From assembly GCF_000308715.1 (NCBI RefSeq), contig NZ_BAGH01000177.1:1-64000 (forward strand): DNA of 64,000 nucleotides, read 5' to 3'. Positions 8,387 to 19,479 of the stretch are shown piece by piece. The DNA comes from Nocardia tenerifensis NBRC 101015 (GTDB taxonomy: Bacteria > Actinomycetota > Actinomycetes > Mycobacteriales > Mycobacteriaceae). Positions within the stretch are counted from its first letter, which is position 1. Each line of letters starts with the position of its first letter. The notes beneath the pieces are model-generated. The model saw nothing but the letters and a program-made list of their open reading frames with translations, did no database searches and was not told the origin of the DNA. Made by a program: the position numbers and the translations under genes.

Positions 8387-8833
8387 TCAGCCGCAGCGAG
8401 GCGGCGGGGCAGGCAGATCCACCGCGCCGTCGATCACCTCGCCGGTCTCGTGACGTATCGCGTGGACCGTCATGTGATTCGGTATGCGCGTCACCGGATT
8501 CGGGTGCACCTCGCGGATTCCGGTGGCGGTCGACACGTCGTCGTCATTGGTGAAGAACGGTGTGCCGTTGTCGGCGAAGGTCACCGACCAGTGCTGGCCC
8601 GCGCCGGTGGTAGCGATCTCGAACTCTTCCCCGGCCACCAGCCGGTTCGGTGCCGGTCCGTCGTCGTCGTACATCGACTTCAGCGTCCACGGTGTTCCCA
8701 GGCTGCCTTTGCCGCTGTCGGACCCTCCACGACCACACGGACGGTCCATCGCTTGGGCCGCACCTCCGGTGACCACCCCCGCCGCCACCATCAGCCCACT
8801 CAGCAACACCACCGCTGGAACACGTACAGACAT
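8387..8833 (-). CDS. small secreted protein of unknown function
   Basis: A 148-residue protein not assigned to a family. Residues 1-28 are a clear Sec signal peptide (MSVRVPAVVLLSGLMVAAGVVTGG with cleavage near AQA). The mature part is hydrophilic, with an acidic stretch around YDDDGPAP and TNDDDVS and Cys residues near both ends (RPCGRG and the final RCG) that could form a disulphide. It is a monocistronic gene with GAGAGGGG upstream of the ATG. A cell-envelope or extracellular location is inferred. Confidence 0.72.
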   Translation of the reverse strand: MSVRVPAVVLLSGLMVAAGVVTGGAAQAMDRPCGRGGSDSGKGSLGTPWTLKSMYDDDGPAPNRLVAGEEFEIATTGAGQHWSVTFADNGTPFFTNDDDVSTATGIREVHPNPVTRIPNHMTVHAIRHETGEVIDGAVDLPAPPPRCG

Positions 8834-8958
8834 CGCGAATACCCCTCTCGGAATTGTTCTTTCACCAATCGATAGGGAGGGGGGTTACACGGTGCGGAAC
8901 TGAAGCGGGCGGTCGAACTTTCCGGCCACCCGATGTCGCGATAGTCGCCGGCGGCGAA

Positions 8959-11436
<2,478 letters not shown>

Positions 11437-11928
11437 CTCCACCTCACTGCGTCGGCGGCGCCCCTGCCGGGATACGCCACGTGATCACGATCGGACAGGA
11501 CGAGCTGGACCCGGCCCAGACTACGGGCCGAAAAACCAACCATCCGGTCCTGATGCGCGATAGCAATCGAACAGTGATGCGCGATCACGTGCCGGTTCGG
11601 ATACACGCTGCTGTGTCGAGTAGTGACCTCCTCATCCCACTGGGTGCCCCACACGCCTGCGGCCGACATGACATGCTGCACGGTCAGCACGCCACGGGGC
11701 GGTGCTCGGTCGCGCCGGGCTGGCCCCGGCCTCGGGAAGGCGTGCAGCCGCGTCACCGACGAGCTACGTCCAGCCGCTTGATCTGCACGTAGACGGAGCA
11801 CCGCCTGGTGGATGGGTCGGCCGAATGCTCGCCCGGCGGCGGTTGCCGGGAATGTCGCTGGCGCCCAATACGATCGAGCGGATCGCCTGCCGAGGCTTGC
11901 GGCAGGCGGAGTGTGACGTCAGGAGTAG
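11437..11928. other. intergenic region with short direct repeat
   Basis: No convincing gene: frames through here show no family motif and irregular codon use. The only structure noticed is an 11-bp direct repeat, TGATGCGCGAT, at 11551-11561 and 11575-11585. The promoters of the Clp chaperone and of the HEAT-like gene must lie here. Confidence 0.5.
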
Positions 11929-13308
11929 ATGGTGGGCGCGGAGTCGATGGGGGCACTGGATATCGGAGCTGCGCTGGCAGTGCTGGGCGACGGTACGCGA
12001 GGTGCCGAATGGGCTCAGGCCGAGACGGTCTTGCGGCAGGCCGGCCCCGCGGCGTGGCCTGGTTTGGCCGAATTGATTGTGGTCGGTGCCGATGAGAGCG
12101 CGCAACGCGCTGGCGCGTTGCTCGGATTCACACATATCACCGACGAAATCCGCATGCGAGTGTTGTCTCTGCTGGACGAGGACCCGGGCGAACGCCGCGA
12201 GAGCGTCATCGATTTCGGCCTAGGGGGCGCCGCGATGGTGCCGTTCGCGCGTGTGCTGGCCACGAGTCTCGACGATCCGGACCCGTCCGTGGTCGCTGCG
12301 GCTGTGGGCGCGTTCGCGAGCATCGGTCGCGCGACAGTGCCGGTCCTGAGGGAAGTCCGGCAATCGAGGCTGCGATCGCGGCGCGCGGCCTTGGCGGCGC
12401 TCGCTGAAATTGGTTGGGATGCGATCGATCCGCGTGACGCGCGCCTACTCACCCGGCTGATCGCAAGCAAATCCCGGACCGAGATCCCCCAATCGTTCTA
12501 TCCCAACGCCGAGTGGTACGCGCTGCGATCCACCGACCGCGATGCGGTGTTGCGTGCGTTCGATCTGTCGGATCCGGTGCCGGTCACCATGCGCGCCGGA
12601 TTCGAACGCTGGTCCACCCGGCGCACGAAGCCGTCGGGGCACTGGCTTTTCGGCGGGTGGGCCGACCACCGTCAGTGCGGCCAGATGTTCGTCTCGCCGG
12701 CTATCGACGGTTGGACATTGGTCTTCGGCAAGCCGAAACAGATGTACCACGAGTATGAGTACGAGCACGACGCCCAGCAACGCCGATGTGTGGATTTGAG
12801 CCGTGAGTTCGGGACGGTTTACTGGTATGTGCAGATCCAGAACGGAGGCTGCGGTGACTGGATGAGCTGGTGCGCGGCCGAACATGGCGCGCTGACTCGC
12901 TACTACCACCACGATTTCTACGGAGACGCTGTCGAAGTCGGTGAACCGTTGGCGGCCGAAGCAGGTCTGAGAGACCCCGATGCTGCCGGGTTGTGGGGCC
13001 TGATGAACAGCCATCTGCCCCACGAGCGGATGCTGTCGCTGATCCGCGCACAGCCCGATTATGACGATCAAGACCTCGATGACGCGGCTTTCGATGCGGC
13101 GCAGCAGATCTGGGTCGGCCGGGTACGGGCCGCGCTCGCCGAGGTCGGCATAGATATTCCGCCGACCCGCAGCGCCGCCCTCATCGCGCAACGTACGACC
13201 GTCGGCCTCGGCGAGCTCGGAGCCGACTCTCAGGTCGAGGGCCACGGCGTCTTGGCCCTGACCGAATGTGGAAGACGATGGGGGCACCGCGGCGCGTTCC
13301 CCCTGTAG
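11929..13308 (+). CDS. HEAT-like repeat protein of unknown function
   Basis: A 459-residue protein. The first 160 residues are alpha-helical with repeats resembling HEAT motifs (QRAGALLGFTHI, PSVVAAAVGAFASIGRATVPVL, RRAALAALAEIGWDAI). The second half is different: rich in Trp, Tyr and Cys (WLFGGWADHRQCGQ, YWYVQIQNGGCGDWMSW, YYHHDFYGD), resembling bacterial proteins of uncharacterised SMI1/KNR4-like or immunity type, though no family was identified with confidence. ATG at 11929 has AGGAG close by; a second ATG at 11947 is possible. It stands alone and its stop codon lies in a hairpin. Confidence 0.75.
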   Translation: MVGAESMGALDIGAALAVLGDGTRGAEWAQAETVLRQAGPAAWPGLAELIVVGADESAQRAGALLGFTHITDEIRMRVLSLLDEDPGERRESVIDFGLGGAAMVPFARVLATSLDDPDPSVVAAAVGAFASIGRATVPVLREVRQSRLRSRRAALAALAEIGWDAIDPRDARLLTRLIASKSRTEIPQSFYPNAEWYALRSTDRDAVLRAFDLSDPVPVTMRAGFERWSTRRTKPSGHWLFGGWADHRQCGQMFVSPAIDGWTLVFGKPKQMYHEYEYEHDAQQRRCVDLSREFGTVYWYVQIQNGGCGDWMSWCAAEHGALTRYYHHDFYGDAVEVGEPLAAEAGLRDPDAAGLWGLMNSHLPHERMLSLIRAQPDYDDQDLDDAAFDAAQQIWVGRVRAALAEVGIDIPPTRSAALIAQRTTVGLGELGADSQVEGHGVLALTECGRRWGHRGAFPL

Positions 13309-13315
13309 CAGGGGG
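13299..13315 (+). terminator. hairpin containing the stop codon
   Basis: A perfect 7-bp stem, CCCCCTG/CAGGGGG, with the 3-base loop TAG, which is the stop codon of the HEAT-like gene. GCG and CGC outside the stem can extend it past a TT bulge. No T-run follows. A terminator or a translation-end structure is likely. Confidence 0.5.
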
Positions 13316-13638
13316 CGCATCCCCGAAGTGCTGTCGGCATTCCCATCGATTCGGTCTTCGTCTGGTACATCCGGACCGCCACCTGGCCTCGCAAACGATA
13401 TCGTCTGCTCCGCGGCGATTCATCTGACCCGATAACCCTGCGGGACAAAGGTTCTCGAACGAGTGAGCACGGGCGTGACCTGCGCAGAGCAGCCCCGTCG
13501 ACGCACCGTGTCGCCGCGACCCGCGCGGACCGAAGTGGTCGGCGCGGGCCTGCGGAAGATCAACGGGCGGACCGCATCTCAGCGTCCGCGATGTACTGAA
13601 ATGCCGATGAGCGAGTTCATGTAATAGCGAAGCTGCAA
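13316..13638. other. intergenic region with one dispersed element
   Basis: No gene is supported. The 56-bp element at 13553-13608 is the only recognisable feature; the rest shows nothing further. Confidence 0.5.
13553..13608 (+). repeat. dispersed element, family 2 (copy 1)
   Basis: A 56-bp stretch starting CGGAAGATCAACG and ending ATGCCGAT. It aligns without gaps to the copy at 23524-23579 (same length, matching start, CATCTC core and TGCCGA end). Lies just downstream of the FAD monooxygenase stop. Confidence 0.6.
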
Positions 13639-14751
13639 TCACAGTATCGGGGGCCACTGCCGGTTGCGGGCTTCGATCGCTTCCCGGTTTGCAGGCAGGA
13701 GGCGGTCCCGTGCCTGTGGAACGCCGCCCTGGGCGCGGTCCACCTGAGGTCGCATCGCCTGTTCGTAGCGGCCGAACGCTTGGGCAATGTTTCCGTCGCA
13801 GGTGGCCCATGCGGTGGCCAGGACGTCGGCGCCGATCATCGCCAGCGATGTTCCCTGGCCGGAGAAGAACGACGGTGCGAACGCCGAGTCACCGAGCAGC
13901 ACCACCCGGCCACTCGACCACCGGTCCATATGCACCTGGCTGGCCGAGTCGAGATAAAAGTCTTCGGACCTTTTGAGTGCGTCCAGCAGCTCGGCGACCT
14001 TCCAGCCCCGCGCGGAGGAGTACTCGTCGAACACCAGCTGCCGTTGTTGCTCGACGTCGTGGTAGTCGTAGGCGATTTCCGGAGAACGGAAGAGGAAGCC
14101 GCCCATCGTCCGGGCCGCGTAATCAGCGATCAAGACCGACCGGCCGGGCATGCTGAACAGGAAGGCCTCTCCGTCGGCACCGAGTTCGGCCGGCAGGGAA
14201 AGGATGGCGTAGTACACACCCAGGTGCCGCCGGAACCGCTCCTCCGGCCCGAAGACCAGACGCCGGGTGCCGGAGTGGATCCCGTCCGCCCCCACCAGCA
14301 CCTCGTACCGGCCGCGCCGGCCGCTGGCGAATCCGACCGCCACCGCGTCACCGGTGTCGGTCACCTCCTGGATGGAGTCCTCGTAGATAAAGGTGGCCTC
14401 CGAGCCGACCGCCCCATGCAGGATGTCGATGAGGTCGCTGCGGAAGATCTCCAGGTCGTCCGGGCTGTCCTGGGGAAGTTCGGTCGGCAGTGCGCCGACC
14501 TTCTCGCCGTTCTCGTCCACGATGTGGGTGAACGCGCTCCGCTGGGCGGCGCCGGTCTCATGGGCGGCGAGTACGTCGAGGATGCCCATGTCGGCTGCCA
14601 CTTGGAGTGCGGCACCCCGGACATCGATCGGTGCTCCGCTGCGGCGCAGCTGCGGCGCCCGTTCCACCACGGTGACCTCGACGCCCCGTGCGCTGAACCG
14701 CTGCGCTGCGGCCAAACCTGCGACGCTGGCTCCGCTGATCAAGATGGACAT
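13639..14751 (-). CDS. FAD-dependent monooxygenase
   Basis: A 370-residue group A flavoprotein monooxygenase of the p-hydroxybenzoate hydroxylase fold, in the size class that includes the tetracycline-degrading TetX. Motifs: ISGASVAGLAAAQRFSARG at residues 4-22, VLVGADGIHSGTRR (DG) and VVLLGDSAFAPSFFSGQG (GD). The ATG at 14751 has GGGAG 8 bases upstream; the upstream in-frame codon adds six non-family residues. It is divergent from a GntR regulator with shared operators between them, so induction by the enzyme's substrate is inferred. Substrate unknown. Confidence 0.9.
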   Translation of the reverse strand: MSILISGASVAGLAAAQRFSARGVEVTVVERAPQLRRSGAPIDVRGAALQVAADMGILDVLAAHETGAAQRSAFTHIVDENGEKVGALPTELPQDSPDDLEIFRSDLIDILHGAVGSEATFIYEDSIQEVTDTGDAVAVGFASGRRGRYEVLVGADGIHSGTRRLVFGPEERFRRHLGVYYAILSLPAELGADGEAFLFSMPGRSVLIADYAARTMGGFLFRSPEIAYDYHDVEQQRQLVFDEYSSARGWKVAELLDALKRSEDFYLDSASQVHMDRWSSGRVVLLGDSAFAPSFFSGQGTSLAMIGADVLATAWATCDGNIAQAFGRYEQAMRPQVDRAQGGVPQARDRLLPANREAIEARNRQWPPIL

Positions 14752-14772
14752 GAAGACCACTCCCTTCATAGA

Positions 14773-14801
14773 ATTGCATGCAATCTAGTCCATATTGCAT
14801 G
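14773..14801. promoter_or_regulatory. GntR operator pair
   Basis: A perfect 12-bp palindrome, ATTGCATGCAAT (14773-14784), and a second site ATTGCATG at 14794-14801, two helical turns apart, lie between the divergent monooxygenase and GntR genes. TTGCATGCAA-like sites are typical for FCD-type GntR proteins. Confidence 0.8.
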
Positions 14802-14886
14802 AAAAGTGGTGTGTGGTCGACTTACGGTGCTCAGGGCGAGCGCAGGCACGGTCGATACGCGAGTGATGATCGAGGAGAGGGTGAGG

Positions 14887-15585
14887 ATGTCGGACAACGA
14901 CCGCACGCGGCAGAGTGTGCAGATCGTCGAAGACCTGACGGCATCGCTGGCGGACCGGATCGCCAACGGGGAGTTCCCGCTCGGTACCTGGATGCGCCAG
15001 GCGAAGGTGGCGCAAGACTACGGCGTGAGCCGGACGCCGGCGAGCCTGGCGCTGAGCAGGCTCGAGGCAATGGGTGTCCTGGAACGCGTGCCCAACCGCG
15101 GGTTCCGGGTCCGTTACCCGTTAGTCCAGGAGATCATGGAGCTGTTCGAGGTTCGCGCGGTACTGGAGGGACACGCCGCTTACCGCGCGGCGAGCCGGAT
15201 CACCGATGCGCAGCTCCAGCAACTCTGGGACCAGGTAGCCGGCTTCCGGTGGGCCGTGCAGATGATTCGCGACGGTGCGGACCCCGAGGCCGTCGGCGCG
15301 CCATGGCAGCAGTCGTTCAGCACCTTTCACCGAATGGTCTTCGAGGCCGCGGGCAACAGACAGCTGCACGAGGCGGCCGACGCGTTGTACCGCAAGCTGC
15401 CACGCATGGTCTCCTGGCGGGCACTGCGAGGCGACCCCAGGTCGCTCGCCCAGCACGCCGACGAGCACGAACACATCGCCAAGGCCATCGAAACGCGCGA
15501 CGGGGCGCAAGCCCGGGAACTGACCGTCGCGCACATCGAGGCAGCACGCGAGCTCATCATCGCGCACCTGCCGATTCCGGACTGA
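14887..15585 (+). CDS. GntR-family (FCD) transcriptional regulator
   Basis: A 232-residue regulator. The winged HTH is at about residues 10-75 (LADRIANGEFPLGTWMRQAKVAQDYGVSRTP, LSRLEAMGVLERVPNRGFRV), followed by an all-helical FCD ligand domain with metal-site-like residues (FEVRAVLEGHAA, FHRMVFEAAGN, EHEHIAKAIETRD, HIEAARE). The ATG at 14887 is preceded by GAGAGGGTGAGG; the upstream extension lacks support. It most likely represses the divergent monooxygenase and itself through the TTGCATGCAA sites. Confidence 0.92.
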   Translation: MSDNDRTRQSVQIVEDLTASLADRIANGEFPLGTWMRQAKVAQDYGVSRTPASLALSRLEAMGVLERVPNRGFRVRYPLVQEIMELFEVRAVLEGHAAYRAASRITDAQLQQLWDQVAGFRWAVQMIRDGADPEAVGAPWQQSFSTFHRMVFEAAGNRQLHEAADALYRKLPRMVSWRALRGDPRSLAQHADEHEHIAKAIETRDGAQARELTVAHIEAARELIIAHLPIPD

Positions 15586-15587
15586 AC

Positions 15588-15642
15588 CGCCCGTCCAGAT
15601 CTGCTGCCCGGCAAGGCCTTCCAAACGCGCTTTCGTGCCGAT
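15588..15642 (+). repeat. dispersed element, family 1 (copy 1)
   Basis: 55 bp immediately after the GntR stop codon, from CGCCCGTCC to GTGCCGAT. It aligns to the copies at 18126, 20150 and 28153 with one inserted base. Confidence 0.65.
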
Positions 15643-15696
15643 TATTTGATGTAGTAGATGCAGTATGTAGAAGTCTCCGACTTCGGGGACGACACC

Positions 15697-16080
15697 TCAC
15701 CACAGATGCAAGAAGCTGCGGACATCGTCGTAACCGTCGAGCGCTCGACCGTCGACATCCGAAGGATCGGCCTCGGCCCGGGCCGCTAACAACTGCACCA
15801 GCGCCAAGGCTTCGTCGCTGAGATACCCGAAACGACGGGCGGTGTGTCCCAAACACAAACCGGCGAGGCCCAGCAGCGGACTACCGGAGACAGCCCGTGT
15901 CCCGACTTGCACACACCAGTGCTCGATGAACTGCGCGTCCGCACAGTTCAATGCGGTCCCGACCAGGGCGGTCGCAGCCTCTCCTTCGGCCGTGCGGTCG
16001 CGCAAGGCCCGCTCCAGCGTCTCGATCACCGCGGCGTGCGTCATCGCGGGAGGGTTCTCGAAACGCGGCTCAGAGGGCAC
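15697..16080 (-). CDS. small hypothetical protein
   Basis: A 127-residue soluble protein, helical throughout, starting at GTG 16080 (an internal Met at residue 13 is the alternative). It carries Cys in NCADAQF, HWCVQVG and GLCLGH and a helix pair LLGLAGLCLGHTARRFG / LSDEALALVQLLAARA that resembles a HEAT-like hairpin. No family was recognised. Codon third positions are GC-rich, and the opposite strand gives only shadow frames, so it is probably real. Small helical proteins of this kind are often immunity-like, but nothing here proves that. Confidence 0.55.
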   Translation of the reverse strand: MPSEPRFENPPAMTHAAVIETLERALRDRTAEGEAATALVGTALNCADAQFIEHWCVQVGTRAVSGSPLLGLAGLCLGHTARRFGYLSDEALALVQLLAARAEADPSDVDGRALDGYDDVRSFLHLW

Positions 16081-16268
16081 TGTGCGAGGTTACGTGCCCG
16101 GTCCGCGCCGCATCAGATGCGGTGCCAGGCAACCGCTTCGAACATCTTGTATCGCCACCTATCGCGCGGTCCCGAACACGCGCTTTGCCGTAGAGTGCCC
16201 GGCTGGTTGGCTTGAGCCGCCGCGGTGGCGAATCGATGTACGCGCCGCCGAGCGAACGCGGGGCGAGA

Positions 16269-16655
16269 TCAGAGACCGCAGGGTGTGCCGGCCGCGTCCA
16301 GGGCGGCGGTGAGAGCGGGATCCTTCATCACCGTGTCGAAGTCGTCGAGGTTTGTCGCGGTCTCGAGCCGACTCAGGTGTGTCGCAGCAGTATTCAGCGC
16401 GTCTTTGAGCGCGCCCGGGTCTGCGGTGTCCGCCACGGCGCGGAGGTCTCCGGCGGTGTCGAGGTAGATCTGGCGCAATTCGGAGAACGAGCCCGCGCCG
16501 CCGAGTGCTCCGAGCCGGTTGTTCAAATCGGTCCAGGCCTCGTTGAAGGCAGCGCACGTCGCCTCGTCGTCGACCGCTCCCGCGGTACTGGCAACCGCGG
16601 TGAGTCCGCAGGTGACGACCATCAGCGCCGACACGACAAGAGTGGTTCCTCGCAT
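16269..16655 (-). CDS. small secreted protein
   Basis: A 128-residue exported protein. ATG at 16655 with AAGGGA upstream; residues 1-28 are a Sec signal (MRGTTLVVSALMVVTCGLTAV, cleavage near AGA). The mature protein is helical, acidic, and has two Cys (ATCAAFN and the C-terminal PCGL) that may pair. Its spacing of short helices (LNNRLGALGGAGSFSELRQIY, LKDALNTAATHLSRLE) resembles many uncharacterised actinobacterial envelope proteins. No function can be given. Confidence 0.7.
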   Translation of the reverse strand: MRGTTLVVSALMVVTCGLTAVASTAGAVDDEATCAAFNEAWTDLNNRLGALGGAGSFSELRQIYLDTAGDLRAVADTADPGALKDALNTAATHLSRLETATNLDDFDTVMKDPALTAALDAAGTPCGL

Positions 16656-16935
16656 GGGTGTGTCCCTTCTCCCGAGGCGATCCCCGGCACCGGACATCTT
16701 CTCAGCACAGCGAGCTGGTGGTTGGGCCTTACCGACGCTGTTGTGCCACCAGATCGAGAAACGATGCGACGAGCGTTCTGGTCCGAAGACGCAGTCGACC
16801 CGTCCCGCTGCTCGCCGATCGGCTCGAATCGGACACGGATGTCCGTCGGCAAACGGACTGTATTGCCGCTGGGCGGGCGTTCCGCGCGCCGAGATCGACT
16901 GCCGCGCAGGACATCCGGCATTGCCGATGAGCGAA

Positions 16936-17373
16936 TCATGCTGATCCGGTCGATGTGACACCGGATGCGTCCCGATCGTCGTCGTAGGTTCTGCGGGCCG
17001 CGGCGATCGCGTTACGGTTGCGGTCGGCCCACCCCGTCAGCGCCAGCAGAGTCTGATACAGCTCCCGGGCCATCGGTGTGGCTTCATACTCGGTCTTCGG
17101 AGGAGCCACGGGATACACCGTGCGGCTCAGCAGGCCGTCACGTTCGAGGTTACGCAGCGTCAGTGTGAGCATGCGCCTACTGACACCGTCGATTTCGCGT
17201 TCGAGTTCGGTGAAACGCATCGGCCGGCGAGAGGTCAAGAGCAGGACTCCGATAGCCCATTTGCCACTAACCCGGTTGAGGACTTCCAGCACCGAACAAG
17301 CCTGCCCGAGCGGCGAATCATCCTCGCCAACCGCCTCGACCTGCACTGGAACATCGCTGTCACCGTGGAACAT
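16936..17373 (-). CDS. HxlR-family transcriptional regulator
   Basis: A 145-residue winged-helix protein of the HxlR type: CSVLEVLNRVSGKWAIGVL with the family Cys, FTELEREIDGVSRRMLTLTLRNLERDGLLSR, and a wing VYPVAPPKTEYEAT. It is divergent from the flavin/F420 oxidoreductase at 17459 with 85 bases between starts, the normal HxlR-target arrangement. The Cys suggests redox or electrophile sensing. Its 3' end borders a TGCCGATGAGCG dispersed-element end. Confidence 0.9.
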   Translation of the reverse strand: MFHGDSDVPVQVEAVGEDDSPLGQACSVLEVLNRVSGKWAIGVLLLTSRRPMRFTELEREIDGVSRRMLTLTLRNLERDGLLSRTVYPVAPPKTEYEATPMARELYQTLLALTGWADRNRNAIAAARRTYDDDRDASGVTSTGSA

Positions 17374-17458
17374 GAAAGTGCCTTCTTCCGCCCGGCATGA
17401 CCGTGACAGATCATGCTCTCAGTAACAAATAGTGCACCAAGACAACGGAAGGGGCACC

Positions 17459-17947
17459 ATGTCCGATATCCGAGAACCGATGTATGAACCAGGTCGGGGA
17501 GCGGCTCCGACCCGGCTACCCGCGGAGCGGCTGGACCGGCTTCTCGCCGAGCATCGGATGGGAGCGCTGGTGACCGTCAAGCGCGACGGGAACCCACACT
17601 TGTCGACCGTTGCCTACCAATGGAATCCGGGCACGCGTGTGATTTCGATCGGCTCGACCGCCGATCGTGTCAAAGTCCGTCACCTCACCCGAGATCCACG
17701 CGCCGCGCTGTATGTGAGCCGTTCGGATCATCTCGGCTTCGCGGTGGCCGAGGGCATTGCGGAGATCTCTCCGCTCAGTACGGTTCCCGGCGACGCGACA
17801 GGCCGCGAAATGCTGGCTATGTTCCCTGAATTCGACAACCCCGACGACGCCCCGACCTTCCTTCGGAACATGGTCACCGACAACCGGCTTGTGATCAGGC
17901 TCCGGGTCGCGAAGCTGTACGGCGACACACTTGCTGCCCAGCTCTGA
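17459..17947 (+). CDS. PPOX-class FMN/F420-dependent oxidoreductase
   Basis: A 162-residue split-beta-barrel flavoprotein of the pyridoxamine 5'-phosphate oxidase superfamily. Family signs are the N-terminal RLDRLLAEHRMGALVTVKRDGNPHLSTVAYQW and the strand VRHLTRDPRAALYVSRSD. Start ATG at 17459 follows AAGGGG. Such proteins in actinomycetes bind F420 or FMN and reduce small molecules. It is probably controlled by the divergent HxlR protein. Substrate and cofactor are not determined. Confidence 0.87.
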   Translation: MSDIREPMYEPGRGAAPTRLPAERLDRLLAEHRMGALVTVKRDGNPHLSTVAYQWNPGTRVISIGSTADRVKVRHLTRDPRAALYVSRSDHLGFAVAEGIAEISPLSTVPGDATGREMLAMFPEFDNPDDAPTFLRNMVTDNRLVIRLRVAKLYGDTLAAQL

Positions 17948-18125
17948 CCTGCAGCAGCTCAATTGTCAGGAACTGTCGGCCAAATCGGAACATACGACGG
18001 TTACGGGGCTGCTGGATCCGACGGTGACTGCGAGGTGGGCGTTAGCTTCGTCGGAGACGCGGCTCCCGGTCATCACGAGCCGACCGTGCGGGATCGGCGA
18101 AACGAGGACGGCGCCCGCACTTGAT

Positions 18126-18179
18126 CGTCCGTCCGGATCCATTGCCCGGCACGGCTTTCCAACGCGCGCTCATGCCGAT
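18126..18179 (+). repeat. dispersed element, family 1 (copy 2)
   Basis: 54 bp from CGTCCGTCC to CATGCCGAT. Same length as the copies at 20150 and 28153; closest in sequence to the copy at 15588 (TGCCCGGCA and CTTTCCAA shared). Confidence 0.65.
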
Positions 18180-18227
18180 TGCAACGCGATTCGGGTTTGG
18201 GGCCGATGCGGATCTGCGGCCCGCCTC

Positions 18228-18296
18228 CTTCTTGACTGACGTCCAAGAAGCCTTTACCGTAGCCGCGACCGCCCTTCTTGGATGACGTCCAAGAAG
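18228..18296 (+). promoter_or_regulatory. promoter with two TetR-type operators
   Basis: Two 23-bp palindromes with arms CTTCTTGGA/TCCAAGAAG and a 5-base centre lie at 18228-18250 (one mismatch) and 18274-18296 (perfect). The first overlaps a -35 box TTGACT (18232-18237), which is 17 bases from a -10-like TACCGT (18255-18260). The same TCTTGG-N7-CCAAGA core recurs upstream of the TetR gene at 20040. Confidence 0.8.
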
Positions 18297-18325
18297 GGCG
18301 GCGGTGAAGCGGAAGGACGCGAATC

Positions 18326-19447
18326 GTGGAAATCAGTGGGCAGGCCGATCGGCGCGAGGCGGTCGCGGTACGGCGACGTGAGGTCTCGTTCCGCTCGGGC
18401 CAGGACGAGTGCGCGGCATGGCTGTACACCGCACCTGAACTGGACGGCCCGCGTCCGATGGTGATCATGGGACACGGGCTCGGGGCGGTGCGGGAGATGC
18501 GCCTGGACGCCTACGCGCAACGGTTCGCCGAGGCGGGGTGGTCGGTGCTGGTGTTCGACTACCGTCACCTCGGGGCCAGCGGCGGAATGCCGCGCCAGCT
18601 GCTCGATATCGACCGCCAACGCGCCGACTGGCATGCCGCACTGGCCTTCGCGCGCACGCTACCGGAGGTCGATGTCGACCGGATCGCGTTGTGGGGCAGC
18701 TCTTTCGGCGGCGGCCATGTTCTTCAGGTCGCTGCCGAAGACACCCGTATCGCCGCGGTCGTGGCGCAGTGCCCCTTCACCGACGGGCCGGCGTCGTTGC
18801 GCGCACGTATCCGGACCGGTCCATTGAGCGTGGTGGTGTTGACAGTGGCCGGTGTCCTCGACACGGTCGGTTCCTGGTTCGGCGCGAAACCGATCCTGTT
18901 GCCGATGGCGGGCACGTCCTGGATGCCCGCCTTCGTCGCCTCACCCGACGCACTCGCCGGTGCTTCGGCACTGCTGCCCGCGGGGACTCGGCTCTCGCGG
19001 CGCACCAGCGCGTTGCTGAAACGGCTGCCCTCGGTGCGGGCTCAGGTGTCGAAGAACATCGAGCTGACCGAGAACGACGGTGGGGAAGAACCTCTGACCG
19101 GTGTCGGTCGCGACAGCATGTGGGGTGTCTTGCGCGGCCCGGCAGAAGAATTCGATGCCGCCAACGCCCTGGCCGCACGGCTGGTGCTGCGCCTTCCGCT
19201 CGATCGGCCCGGTCGCGCACTGGCTCGCTTGCGCACCCCGACGCTGCTGTGTGTCTGCGATCATGACGCGGCCGCGCCCGCGACGGCCACCAAGCGTCAC
19301 GCGCGGGGCCTGGCGCACGTGCACGTCCAGAGCTACCCGTGCGACCACTTCGGTATCTACGTGGGCGAGCATTTCCAACGCGCCGTGCGTGACCAACTCT
19401 ACTTCCTGGCAATACAATTCGACTACACCGCGCGCACGACGCAGTAG
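18326..19447 (+). CDS. alpha/beta hydrolase
   Basis: A 373-residue alpha/beta-fold hydrolase starting at GTG 18326 with GGAAGGA 8 bases upstream. The oxyanion motif MGHGLGAVR is followed by the FDYRHLGAS strand and the nucleophile elbow GSSFGGGH; the acid is probably Asp in VCDHDAAAP and the catalytic His in YPCDHFGIY. A large cap of about 130 residues follows the nucleophile. It resembles the dienelactone hydrolase/acetyl xylan esterase-like group. Control by the convergent TetR gene is supported by shared operators. Confidence 0.88.
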   Translation: MEISGQADRREAVAVRRREVSFRSGQDECAAWLYTAPELDGPRPMVIMGHGLGAVREMRLDAYAQRFAEAGWSVLVFDYRHLGASGGMPRQLLDIDRQRADWHAALAFARTLPEVDVDRIALWGSSFGGGHVLQVAAEDTRIAAVVAQCPFTDGPASLRARIRTGPLSVVVLTVAGVLDTVGSWFGAKPILLPMAGTSWMPAFVASPDALAGASALLPAGTRLSRRTSALLKRLPSVRAQVSKNIELTENDGGEEPLTGVGRDSMWGVLRGPAEEFDAANALAARLVLRLPLDRPGRALARLRTPTLLCVCDHDAAAPATATKRHARGLAHVHVQSYPCDHFGIYVGEHFQRAVRDQLYFLAIQFDYTARTTQ

Positions 19448-19479
19448 GCCGCCGGGGTCGTCGACGCGGGGCCAGGCAC

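Larger units (their letters stand above)
17948..18325. other. intergenic region with dispersed element and two operators
   Basis: No gene is supported between the PPOX gene and the alpha/beta hydrolase. The first 170 bases show nothing; then come the dispersed element (18126-18179) and the two-operator promoter (18228-18296) listed separately. Confidence 0.55.

Noticed and set aside
11437..11928. A heat-shock operator upstream of the Clp gene
   Set aside because: Neither HAIR (CTTGAGT-N7-ACTCAAG) nor CIRCE could be found by reading this gap.
15661..15700. Possible tRNA or small RNA near the family 1 element
   Set aside because: No cloverleaf or T-loop sequence could be matched; no tRNA was found anywhere in the window.
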